This document shows, in pieces, positions 1-5,502 of a DNA stretch of 6,130 nt; position 1 is the first letter of the stretch, and the number at the start of each line of letters is the position of its first letter. The notes under the pieces are model-generated. The model made no database searches. It was not told the DNA's origin and saw only the letters and a program-made list of their open reading frames with translations. The DNA is from Candidatus Margulisiibacteriota bacterium (lineage in GTDB: Bacteria; Margulisbacteria; Termititenacia; Termititenacales; Termititenacaceae): assembly GCA_031267055.1 (NCBI GenBank), contig JAIRZV010000070.1, positions 1 to 6,130 on the forward strand. The letters are read 5' to 3'. The translations under genes were made by a program, and so were the position numbers.

Positions 1-1224
1 TCTCTTGATCTAGTCTGGATGTTGCTCGGCGGATTTTTGGTTTTCTGGATGCAGGCCGGTTTTGCCCTGGTGGAGTCTGGCTTCACCAGAGCGAAAAACG
101 CGGTGAATATCATCGCCAAAAATTTAATGGACTTCGCCCTCGGCTGTCCGGTTTATTTTATTATCGGCTACGGCCTGATGTTCGGCGCTGATAAACTCGG
201 CCTCATCGGTACCAGCAATTTCGCCTTGCACGGCGTTACAGATATGTGGGATATCGGCTTTTACTTTTTTCAGGCGATGTTCGCCGCGACTGCCGCGACT
301 ATTGTCTCCGGCGCTATGGCGGAGAGAACGCAATTCAAAGCTTATTTGTTTTACACAATATTCATCAGCGCTTTTATTTATCCGGTGGTCGGCCACTGGA
401 TTTGGGGCGGCGGTTGGCTGGCCGCAAAAGGTTTCTTGGATTTCGCCGGCTCGACAGTCGTGCACTCTGTCGGCGGCTGGGCGGCTCTGACCGGCGCGAT
501 ATTCTTAGGCCCGCGCATCGGCAAATACCTGCCGGACGGACGCTCCAAAGCCATACCCGGACATAATATTCCGCTGGCCGCGCTGGGCGTGTTTATTTTG
601 TGGTTTGGCTGGTTCGGTTTCAATGGCGGCTCGACTATCGCCGCGACCAACTGGAATATTTCTCTCGTCCTAGTCACCACCACTTTGGCTGCGGCGGCCG
701 GCACCTGTGGCGCGCTGTTTTATTCCTGGATTCGTTTCGGCAAACCCGATATCGCGATGGCCTTAAACGGCTCGCTGGCCGGTCTGGTCTCGATCACCGC
801 TTCGACTTACGATGTGAGCGCGGTCAGCTCGCTGATCATCGGTCTAATCGGCGGCGTGCTGGTCGTGGCGGCTGTGGAATTCATCGATAAAGTCCTGCAT
901 GTCGACGATCCGGTCGGCGCGGTTTCCGTGCACGCGGTCTGCGGCGTGTGGGGCACCATCGCTCTGGGGCTTTTCGCGGAGAGTCAGTACGGCAACGGCG
1001 TCAGCGGCTTATTTTTCGGCGGCGGTTTGAGCCAGCTTTTAGTCCAGCTGGAAGGCATCATCGTGGTGGCCGTCTGGACTATCGCCACCTCGGCTGTAGT
1101 TTTCACTGCGGCGAAATATTTGATCGGCCTGCGCGCCAGCCGTGAGGAAGAGCTCAAAGGTCTGGATCTTACGGAACACGGCCAGGAAGCTTACGCCGGA
1201 TTTGAAATTTTCAGCAACGAATAA
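1..1224 (+). CDS. amt: Ammonium transporter (Amt/MEP/Rh family), 5' partial
   Basis: Inner-membrane trimeric channel that conducts ammonium. The frame is open from base 1 (S-L-D-L-V-W before the ATG at 19), and these residues fit the first helix of the family, so that ATG is internal and the true start lies upstream. Counting from the Met at 19, the pore residues known from E. coli AmtB are present: the two gate phenylalanines (F84, F88 in FQAMF), the conserved Asp141 and first pore His149 in DFAGSTVVH, F201 in GWFGFN, and the second His305 in DDPVGAVSVH. The cytoplasmic C-tail (LRASREEELKGLDLTEHG, about 371-388) is the segment that controls gating and PII binding in the family. The N-terminal MQAGFALVESGFTRAKN places it in the Amt subgroup with this motif. 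The PII gene follows after 19 bp, so the two are surely co-transcribed. No truncation other than the window edge is seen. Substrate is inferred from family. Confidence 0.96.
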   Translation, partial: SLDLVWMLLGGFLVFWMQAGFALVESGFTRAKNAVNIIAKNLMDFALGCPVYFIIGYGLMFGADKLGLIGTSNFALHGVTDMWDIGFYFFQAMFAATAATIVSGAMAERTQFKAYLFYTIFISAFIYPVVGHWIWGGGWLAAKGFLDFAGSTVVHSVGGWAALTGAIFLGPRIGKYLPDGRSKAIPGHNIPLAALGVFILWFGWFGFNGGSTIAATNWNISLVLVTTTLAAAAGTCGALFYSWIRFGKPDIAMALNGSLAGLVSITASTYDVSAVSSLIIGLIGGVLVVAAVEFIDKVLHVDDPVGAVSVHAVCGVWGTIALGLFAESQYGNGVSGLFFGGGLSQLLVQLEGIIVVAVWTIATSAVVFTAAKYLIGLRASREEELKGLDLTEHGQEAYAGFEIFSNE

Positions 1225-1230
1225 AATAAA

Positions 1231-1236
1231 AGGAGG
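1231..1236 (+). promoter_or_regulatory. Ribosome binding site of the PII gene
   Basis: AGGAGG lies 7 nt before the ATG at 1244. It decides the start: the same frame is open upstream from 1142, inside amt, but only the 1244 start has a Shine-Dalgarno sequence and gives a protein that begins like all PII proteins. Confidence 0.9.
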
Positions 1237-1243
1237 CAAGAAA

Positions 1244-1585
1244 ATGAAATTAATCACCGCAATCATTCAACCGGAAAAACTGCCGGACGTGAAACAAAGC
1301 CTGTTCGATATCGACGTGCACAAAATGACTGTCAGCAATGTGATCGGCGCCGGCCAGCAAAAAGGCTACACTGAAAATTATCGCGGCGTGGTGTCGGAAG
1401 TCAATCTGCTGAAAAAAGTGCGCATCGAGATCGCGGTCAATGACAATTTCGTTGACAAAACTGTCGAGGCCATTATCAAAGGCGCGCGCACCGGCAAGAT
1501 CGGCGATGGCAAAATCTTTATCACCGATTTGAAAGAATGTATCAGGATCAGGACCAAAGAAACCGGCAAAGACGCGATCGGTTAA
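1244..1585 (+). CDS. glnK: PII nitrogen regulatory protein (GlnK/GlnB type)
   Basis: A 113-residue trimeric signal protein, the usual PII length, that senses ATP/ADP and 2-oxoglutarate; with an adjacent amt it most likely closes the channel when ammonium is abundant. Visible marks: start MKLITAIIQP, T-loop about 37-55 (GQQKGYTENYRG), Gln39 and Lys58, which take part in 2-oxoglutarate binding in the family, the B-loop TGKIGDGKIF (83-92) and the C-loop IRIRT (100-104), which bind nucleotide. Arg47, which plugs the AmtB pore in the E. coli complex, is kept. Odd points: position 51, the uridylylated Tyr in E. coli, is Ser; position 49, the phosphorylated Ser of cyanobacteria, is Val; position 38, usually Arg, is Gln. 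Control by GlnD-type modification is therefore unlikely at the standard site. Symbol choice glnK over glnB rests on the amt linkage only. Confidence 0.95.
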   Translation: MKLITAIIQPEKLPDVKQSLFDIDVHKMTVSNVIGAGQQKGYTENYRGVVSEVNLLKKVRIEIAVNDNFVDKTVEAIIKGARTGKIGDGKIFITDLKECIRIRTKETGKDAIG

Positions 1586-1591
1586 AAAAAG

Positions 1592-1620
1592 AAACCCCCG
1601 TCCTAAAACGGGGGTTTTTT
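1592..1620. terminator. Bidirectional intrinsic terminator between convergent units
   Basis: A 10-bp perfect stem (AAACCCCCGT pairing with ACGGGGGTTT, 1592-1601 with 1608-1617) encloses a 6-nt loop CCTAAA. A run of T follows at 1615-1620. The A-rich run at 1584-1594 becomes a T tract on the minus strand, so the same hairpin can stop transcription from both sides. It starts 6 bp after the PII stop codon and ends 2 bp before the hicB stop codon. Confidence 0.93.
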
Positions 1621-1622
1621 AT

Positions 1623-1955
1623 TTAGGCTATTTTGGCCAGAATATATTGATTGATCGACACGCCATTTTCGGCAGACTTGATAGCCAGTTTTTTATGCAC
1701 TTCTTCCGGCACACGCAGAGTTAAATTGCCTTTGTAGCGTTTCAAACCCAGCGGTTCAGGAATCGGCTCTTTAGTTTCCGCCAGCCACTTGATAGTCGCA
1801 GTCACAACTTTTTCTATCTCGGCCAAGGCTTTGCCCGCAGTGCCGCCATGCGCCGCCAGCGAAGGAAATTCCAGACAGCAAGCGACATGTGCGTTGTCTT
1901 CTGCCGACCATTCCACGCGATAGGTATATTTATCAATTAGTCTATTGTTTAACAC
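1623..1955 (-). CDS. hicB: HicB-family antitoxin with ribbon-helix-helix domain
   Basis: A 110-residue antitoxin predicted to bind and neutralise HicA and to repress the operon. Residues about 10-66 form the HicB-like partial RNase H fold (YTYRVEWSAEDNAHVACCLEFPSLAAHGGTA, with the usual strand, 'EFPSL-A-G-T' turn and following helix). Residues about 76-110 (NLTLRVPEEVHKKLAIKSAENGVSINQYI) match the C-terminal Arc-like ribbon-helix-helix of DNA-binding HicB proteins. The start is a GTG overlapping the last 14 bp of hicA, and GGAGG lies 9 nt upstream of it. The overlap implies translation coupled to the toxin. Gene order is toxin first, as usual for hicAB. Its likely DNA target is the palindrome at 2188-2213. 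Family is recognised with confidence; the activity is inferred. Confidence 0.9.
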   Translation of the reverse strand: MLNNRLIDKYTYRVEWSAEDNAHVACCLEFPSLAAHGGTAGKALAEIEKVVTATIKWLAETKEPIPEPLGLKRYKGNLTLRVPEEVHKKLAIKSAENGVSINQYILAKIA

Positions 1956-2181
1956 TGTTATCAGCCTCCAATTTCTCCAAAGCTTTTATAACCATACGCA
2001 CTTGATACGGTTTAGCCAGGGCGCCGTCTTTCTGAATATTAATTCGCGGATCACCAGGCCAGGGCATCTTAAAAATATGGTGGCTGCCACGAATCCGCGG
2101 CTGGCCAAAGGTTTTCACACAAACCGCCAGTAAATCCTTAAATCGCACATTTTTAGGATTGGCCAGTAAATCTCTGTCCAT
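1942..2181 (-). CDS. hicA: HicA-family mRNA interferase toxin
   Basis: A 79-residue toxin of the HicA family, which adopts a double-stranded-RNA-binding-like fold and cleaves mRNA. The key motif RGSHHIFKMP (31-40) carries the family's catalytic histidine (GSH, His34), followed by a strand with INIQ (47-50) and the conserved AKPYQVRMVIKALEKL helix (56-71). The family's usual length and opening (a short 'M-x-x-x-LL' stretch, then NVRFKDLL) favour the ATG at 2181. An in-frame ATG at 2211 would add ten residues encoded by the operator palindrome and lies upstream of the predicted transcript start, so I reject it. There is no Shine-Dalgarno sequence before 2181. The gene overlaps hicB by 14 bp and lies 47 bp downstream of clpX on the same strand. 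All key residues are intact, so the toxin looks functional. Confidence 0.9.
   Translation of the reverse strand: MDRDLLANPKNVRFKDLLAVCVKTFGQPRIRGSHHIFKMPWPGDPRINIQKDGALAKPYQVRMVIKALEKLEADNSVKQ
1965..1969 (-). promoter_or_regulatory. Ribosome binding site of hicB (GTG start)
   Basis: GGAGG on the minus strand, inside the end of hicA, 9 nt before the GTG at 1955. It supports the non-ATG start and lets the antitoxin be translated independently of the toxin's own weak initiation. Confidence 0.8.
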
Positions 2182-2187
2182 GTGAAT

Positions 2188-2213
2188 TAATGATAGCATA
2201 TATGCTATCATTA
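2188..2213. promoter_or_regulatory. 26-bp perfect palindrome, likely HicB operator
   Basis: The half TAATGATAGCATA is followed immediately by its exact reverse complement, 13 + 13 bp with no mismatch and no spacer. It sits over the spacer and -10 element of the hicAB promoter. Two-fold symmetric AT-rich sites of this sort are the usual targets of ribbon-helix-helix repressors, and HicB downstream has such a domain. Binding is inferred. It is not followed by a T tract, so it is not a terminator for clpX. Confidence 0.8.
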
Positions 2214-2218
2214 GTCAA
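2190..2218 (-). promoter_or_regulatory. Promoter of hicAB
   Basis: On the minus strand, TTGACT (2218-2213) is separated by exactly 17 bp from TATCAT (2195-2190); each differs from the sigma-70 type consensus at one base. The expected transcript start is near 2183, only about 2 nt before the hicA ATG. The operator palindrome covers the whole spacer and the -10 box. Confidence 0.75.
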
Positions 2219-2228
2219 TAATTTTCCG

Positions 2229-3500
2229 TTACGCCGCGTCTTCTTTGATTTCGGCGGCGCGGCGCGTGTAGTTTTCCAACACTTTGTCTTTGTCCACGAC
2301 GATTTCGCGCTGCTCTTTGTCCACTGGCGCGCTGTACATGATATCGAGCATGACGTTTTCCACGACGGAACGCAGGGCGCGCGCGCCGACTTTGCGCTTC
2401 AGAGCCAGCGTGACGATCTCTTGCAAGGCGTCAGGAGTGAATTGCAATCCCACATTGTCATAGCGCAAAAGTTTCTGATATTGCTTGACCAGCGCGTTCT
2501 CCGGCTGGGTCAGTATCTCGATCATCGCCTTTTCGTCCAGCTCATTGAGTGCGGCAACCACCGGCAGACGACCGATCAACTCCGGTATCAGACCGTATTT
2601 CAGCAAATCGTCCGGCAGTACTTCCTCAAAAATTTTGTCTTTGTGTTCCTCTTTGGCTTTTTTCTGCGCGGCGGTTTCAAAACCGATAGTTCGTTTATTG
2701 ACGCGGCGCGAGATGATCTCGTCAATGCCGGCAAAAGAGCCGCTGCAAATAAATAAAATATTCGTCGTGTTCATCTGAACAAACTCGCCCTGCGGATGTT
2801 TACGGCCGCCGGCATTTTGCGGCACATTGGCGAGCGTGCCTTCGATCATTTTGAGTAAAGCCTGCTGCACACCCTCGCCGGACACGTCACGGGTGATCGA
2901 GGGATTTTCCGATTTACGCGAAAGTTTATCGATCTCATCAATGAACACGATGCCCATCTCGGCTTTTTTGAGATTGCCGCCGGCCGCTTGGAGCAAACGC
3001 GACAAAACATTTTCCACATCCTCACCCACATAACCCGCTTCGGTCAAAGTCGTCGCGTCCGCGATCGCCAGCGGCACATCGAGAAAACGCGCTATTGTCT
3101 GCGCAATGAGCGTTTTGCCCGAGCCGGTCGGCCCAACCAGCAAAATATTGCTTTTGGACAACTCGGTTTTATCCAGATTATTTTTGTCCTGATTGGAGAG
3201 CAGTCGCTTGTAATGATTGTACACGGCCACCGAAATAATTTTTTTGGCGCGCTCCTGACCAATAATATATTTATCAAGATTGGCGTGGATTTCCGTCGGT
3301 ATCTTGAGAGTTTCCAGCGAGAAATTTAAAGGCGAGTCTTCGCGGGGCTGTGGATTAAGTTCCGCGTCGAGCATTTCCTTACAGCGGTTGATACATTCGT
3401 CGCAAATAACACCGCCGGACACTCCGGCGATGATCTGCCGCACCTGATCGCGGCGGCGGCCGCAAAAGGAACAGATCGCGTTTTGCTGGCCGGACAACAT
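2229..3500 (-). CDS. clpX: ClpX, ATP-dependent unfoldase of ClpXP protease
   Basis: A hexameric AAA+ ATPase of 423 residues (E. coli 424) that recognises, unfolds and threads proteins into ClpP. Domains in order: N-terminal zinc-binding domain with C10-x2-C13 and C33-x2-C36; AAA+ core with Walker A GPTGSGKT (123-130), pore-1 loop GYVG (156-159), Walker B IVFIDEID (184-191), RKH pore-entrance loop (233-235), the ClpP-docking IGF tripeptide (272-274), arginine finger in LIGRLPV (R311), and sensor-2 GAR (R374). All needed motifs are intact. The start ATG is 1 bp after the clpP stop and has no nearby Shine-Dalgarno sequence, so translation probably depends on reinitiation after clpP. The gene ends 47 bp before hicA with no terminator visible between. 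Confidence 0.98.
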   Translation of the reverse strand: MLSGQQNAICSFCGRRRDQVRQIIAGVSGGVICDECINRCKEMLDAELNPQPREDSPLNFSLETLKIPTEIHANLDKYIIGQERAKKIISVAVYNHYKRLLSNQDKNNLDKTELSKSNILLVGPTGSGKTLIAQTIARFLDVPLAIADATTLTEAGYVGEDVENVLSRLLQAAGGNLKKAEMGIVFIDEIDKLSRKSENPSITRDVSGEGVQQALLKMIEGTLANVPQNAGGRKHPQGEFVQMNTTNILFICSGSFAGIDEIISRRVNKRTIGFETAAQKKAKEEHKDKIFEEVLPDDLLKYGLIPELIGRLPVVAALNELDEKAMIEILTQPENALVKQYQKLLRYDNVGLQFTPDALQEIVTLALKRKVGARALRSVVENVMLDIMYSAPVDKEQREIVVDKDKVLENYTRRAAEIKEDAA

Positions 3501-3501
3501 T

Positions 3502-4092
3502 TTATTTCAATTTAGTCGGCGAGATGACCTCGTCGATCAGGCCGTATTTTTTGGCTTCTTCCGGCGACATGAAAAAATCGCGGTCGGTGTCTTTTTCGAT
3601 CTGCAGCATAGTCTGACCGGTATGTTTGACCAAAATATCATTGATCGCTTTTTTCAAACGCATGACTTCATTGGCCTGGATTTGAATATCCGTAGCCTGA
3701 CCCTGCGCGCCGCCGATCGGCTGATGGATCATGATGCGTGCGTTGGGCAGAGCGTAACGTTTGCCGGTCGCGCCGGACGCCAGCAACAAAGCGCCCATAC
3801 TGGCCGCCTGACCGATGCAAATCGTCGAAACTTTGGGATCGATGTACTGCATCGTGTCGTAAATCGCCAGACCCGCCGTCACCACGCCGCCCGGTGAATT
3901 GATGTACATGGAAATATCTTTTTCTTTATCTTCCGCCGCCAAAAAAATCAGCTGCCCGACGATCAAGCCGGCCGTCAAGTCGTTGATCTCGTCGCTGACA
4001 AAAATTATCCTTTCTTTGAGCAAACGCGAATACAGGTCAAACGCGCGCTCACCTTTGGAAGATTGTTCGATAACTGTTGGCACATACGGCAT
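3502..4092 (-). CDS. clpP: ClpP, serine protease subunit of ClpXP
   Basis: A 196-residue protease that forms the tetradecameric barrel into which ClpX feeds substrates. The catalytic triad is complete: Ser98 in GQAASMGA, His123 in IMIHQP, Asp172 in DTDRDFF. The handle and oligomerisation regions are also typical (INSPGG at 64-69, GGAQGQATDI at 127-136). The N-terminus MPYVPTVIEQ resembles the B. subtilis form and has essentially no propeptide, unlike E. coli. The ATG at 4092 is preceded by GGGGG with a 7-nt spacer. It is followed 1 bp later by clpX, so subunit and unfoldase are made together; tig lies 59 bp upstream. No CtsR-type direct repeat or CIRCE element is visible before it. Confidence 0.98.
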   Translation of the reverse strand: MPYVPTVIEQSSKGERAFDLYSRLLKERIIFVSDEINDLTAGLIVGQLIFLAAEDKEKDISMYINSPGGVVTAGLAIYDTMQYIDPKVSTICIGQAASMGALLLASGATGKRYALPNARIMIHQPIGGAQGQATDIQIQANEVMRLKKAINDILVKHTGQTMLQIEKDTDRDFFMSPEEAKKYGLIDEVISPTKLK

Positions 4093-4099
4093 AAAAAAA

Positions 4100-4104
4100 C
4101 CCCC
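4100..4104 (-). promoter_or_regulatory. G-run ribosome binding site of clpP
   Basis: GGGGG on the minus strand, 7 nt (all T) before the clpP ATG. It can pair with a CCUCC anti-Shine-Dalgarno using a G-U pair. A similar G run precedes sepF. Confidence 0.65.
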
Positions 4105-4119
4105 TTGTTATTTGGTTAT

Positions 4120-4125
4120 ATTATA
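4120..4125 (-). promoter_or_regulatory. Possible -10 element of a clpPX promoter
   Basis: A consensus TATAAT in the 59-bp gap between tig and clpP would give a transcript start near 4113 and a leader of about 20 nt holding the ribosome binding site. No convincing -35 hexamer is found at 16-18 bp, so this may be weak, activator dependent or coincidental. The GC-rich CCGCGCGG palindrome just upstream (4130-4137) has no assigned role. Confidence 0.4.
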
Positions 4126-4151
4126 CCCGCCGCGCGGATAAATATACCTGC

Positions 4152-5462
4152 TTAATTATTTATTTTAGCGTTATTCAGCAAAAAGTCCAGCGTTTTATCC
4201 TCGGTCAAATAACGCGCGATATTTTCCTTGAACGACGGCGGCAAAGTCTTTTTGTACTTCTCCAGCTCCTCGGTTTTAAGCGGCTCCTGCCGTCCGCTGT
4301 TTAAAATCCGCTCCAGCTCAGTGTCGATCTCCGCGTCGCTCGGTTTAATTTCTTCTTTTTCGGCAATTTTTTCCAGCAACAAATCCAGCTTGGCGCGTTT
4401 CTCGGCGGCTGGCCGATAATCCTGACGCAGCGTCTCGGCAGTTTTGTTGGTCATTTGCAAATACTTGGCAAGTTCCAAACCGCGGTTCTGCAAATCGGAT
4501 TCGAGATTGCGCAACATAATGTCAACTTTCTCGCGCACCAGAGCTTCTGGCACAGCAAAATCGTTGGCCTTGAGCAATTCTTCTATTAAATTATTTTTGG
4601 CCTGACTGTCGGCAGTTTGTTTTTTTTGTTTTTCCAGATTGGCTTTGATCTCCGCACGCATTTCCGCCAGCGACTGTTTGGCGCTGATTTTTTTGACAAA
4701 CTCGTCGGTCAATTCCGGCAAAACGCGCTCTTTGATTTCCAGCAACAGCGTTTCCACTTCGATCTCCTGACCGGCGGCTTCTTTGACAAAATAATCCGCG
4801 TTGACTTTCACTTTGAATTTTTTGGTCTCGTTGACTTTCATACCGACGACGGCCTGGTCAAAATCCGGCGACATAAAATTTGTGCCGAGACGCGTGCCGG
4901 TGCGCTCTTTGGTCAGAGCGCCGATAGGCTGACCGTCCAGTGTGAAAGCCTTGCTGGCGTAGCCGACCAGGTCTTCGTTTTGCGCCGGACGGTCGACCGC
5001 TTTGTATTCGGCGTGATACTCGCGGATCTGCGCCAATTCTTTTTCGATTTCCTCGGCAGACGCCTGATCAGCCGGACGCTGGATTTTCAAACCTTTGTAT
5101 TTTTCCGGCTTCACTTCCGGCTTGACATCGACGGCCAGCGTAAAAACAAAACCTTTTTCTTTGTCCAGAGTTTTCACTTCCACATCACGCGGATAATCCA
5201 CCGGCTGCAGTTTTTCCGCGTCGATGGCCTGCCGGTAGCAGTCATTCATCACGATAGTCGAGGCGCGCTCCAGCAAAAGCGCGGTGCCGTAATGTTTTTC
5301 AAAAATAGGACGCGGCACTTTGCCCGGCCGAAAACCCGGGACCTTGGCGTCTTTGGCCAATTCCCGAAAAGCCGGCTCAGTGGCTTTTTCGACAGCGGCG
5401 TAATCCGTTTCGATTTCCAGAGTAACCGTAAAATTATTTCGCTTGTTTTTTAAAATTTTCAT
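4152..5462 (-). CDS. tig: Trigger factor, ribosome-associated chaperone
   Basis: A 436-residue chaperone (E. coli 432) that meets nascent chains at the ribosome exit tunnel. The N-terminal ribosome-binding domain (about 1-115) has the signature GFRPGKVPRPIF (43-54). A FKBP-like PPIase domain follows at about 162-246, ending in the typical VVGMKV...LLLEIKERVLPELTDEF, and then the helical C-terminal substrate-cradling domain (about 250-436), rich in Lys/Glu. The PPIase domain is divergent: where active members have a GxxFIPGFE-like segment this has GTNFMSPDFD (193-202), so isomerase activity may be reduced or absent. The ATG at 5462 agrees with family N-termini, but the bases before it are pyrimidine rich with no Shine-Dalgarno sequence. 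Upstream sepF is 40 bp away and clpP is downstream, so nascent-chain folding and degradation genes are linked, as in many bacteria. Confidence 0.97.
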   Translation of the reverse strand: MKILKNKRNNFTVTLEIETDYAAVEKATEPAFRELAKDAKVPGFRPGKVPRPIFEKHYGTALLLERASTIVMNDCYRQAIDAEKLQPVDYPRDVEVKTLDKEKGFVFTLAVDVKPEVKPEKYKGLKIQRPADQASAEEIEKELAQIREYHAEYKAVDRPAQNEDLVGYASKAFTLDGQPIGALTKERTGTRLGTNFMSPDFDQAVVGMKVNETKKFKVKVNADYFVKEAAGQEIEVETLLLEIKERVLPELTDEFVKKISAKQSLAEMRAEIKANLEKQKKQTADSQAKNNLIEELLKANDFAVPEALVREKVDIMLRNLESDLQNRGLELAKYLQMTNKTAETLRQDYRPAAEKRAKLDLLLEKIAEKEEIKPSDAEIDTELERILNSGRQEPLKTEELEKYKKTLPPSFKENIARYLTEDKTLDFLLNNAKINN

Positions 5463-5472
5463 AAGAGAGGCA

Positions 5473-5501
5473 AGTTTACAATATGCGTCCGCTCATGGCA
5501 A
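5473..5501 (-). promoter_or_regulatory. Possible promoter of tig
   Basis: In the 40-bp gap after sepF, TTGCCA (5501-5496) and TAAACT (5478-5473) are 17 bp apart on the minus strand, matching the consensus at 5 of 6 and 4 of 6 positions. The transcript would start near 5466, about 4 nt before the ATG, which would explain the missing ribosome binding site. The -10 match is modest. Confidence 0.35.
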
Positions 5502-5502
5502 A

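Noticed and set aside
1142..1243. N-terminal extension of the PII frame into amt
   Set aside because: The in-frame ATG at 1142 has no ribosome binding site and the added residues are an off-frame reading of the amt tail; the start at 1244 has AGGAGG and fits the family.
2182..2211. Extended hicA start at the ATG at 2211
   Set aside because: The extra ten residues are encoded by the palindrome, do not match the family and lie upstream of the predicted transcript start.
2188..2213. The palindrome as an intrinsic terminator of clpX
   Set aside because: It is AT rich, has no loop and lacks a T tract on the minus strand. Its position in a promoter fits an operator better.
2229..2240. ClpX ends in Asp-Ala-Ala, reminiscent of the ssrA tag end recognised by ClpX
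   Set aside because: Two C-terminal alanines alone are too little to claim self-recognition.
4617..5453. A long open frame (278 codons) on the plus strand opposite tig
   Set aside because: Very rich in Phe, Arg and His, as expected from reading a Lys/Glu-rich gene backwards. It has no recognisable domain, and trigger factor on the other strand is unmistakable.
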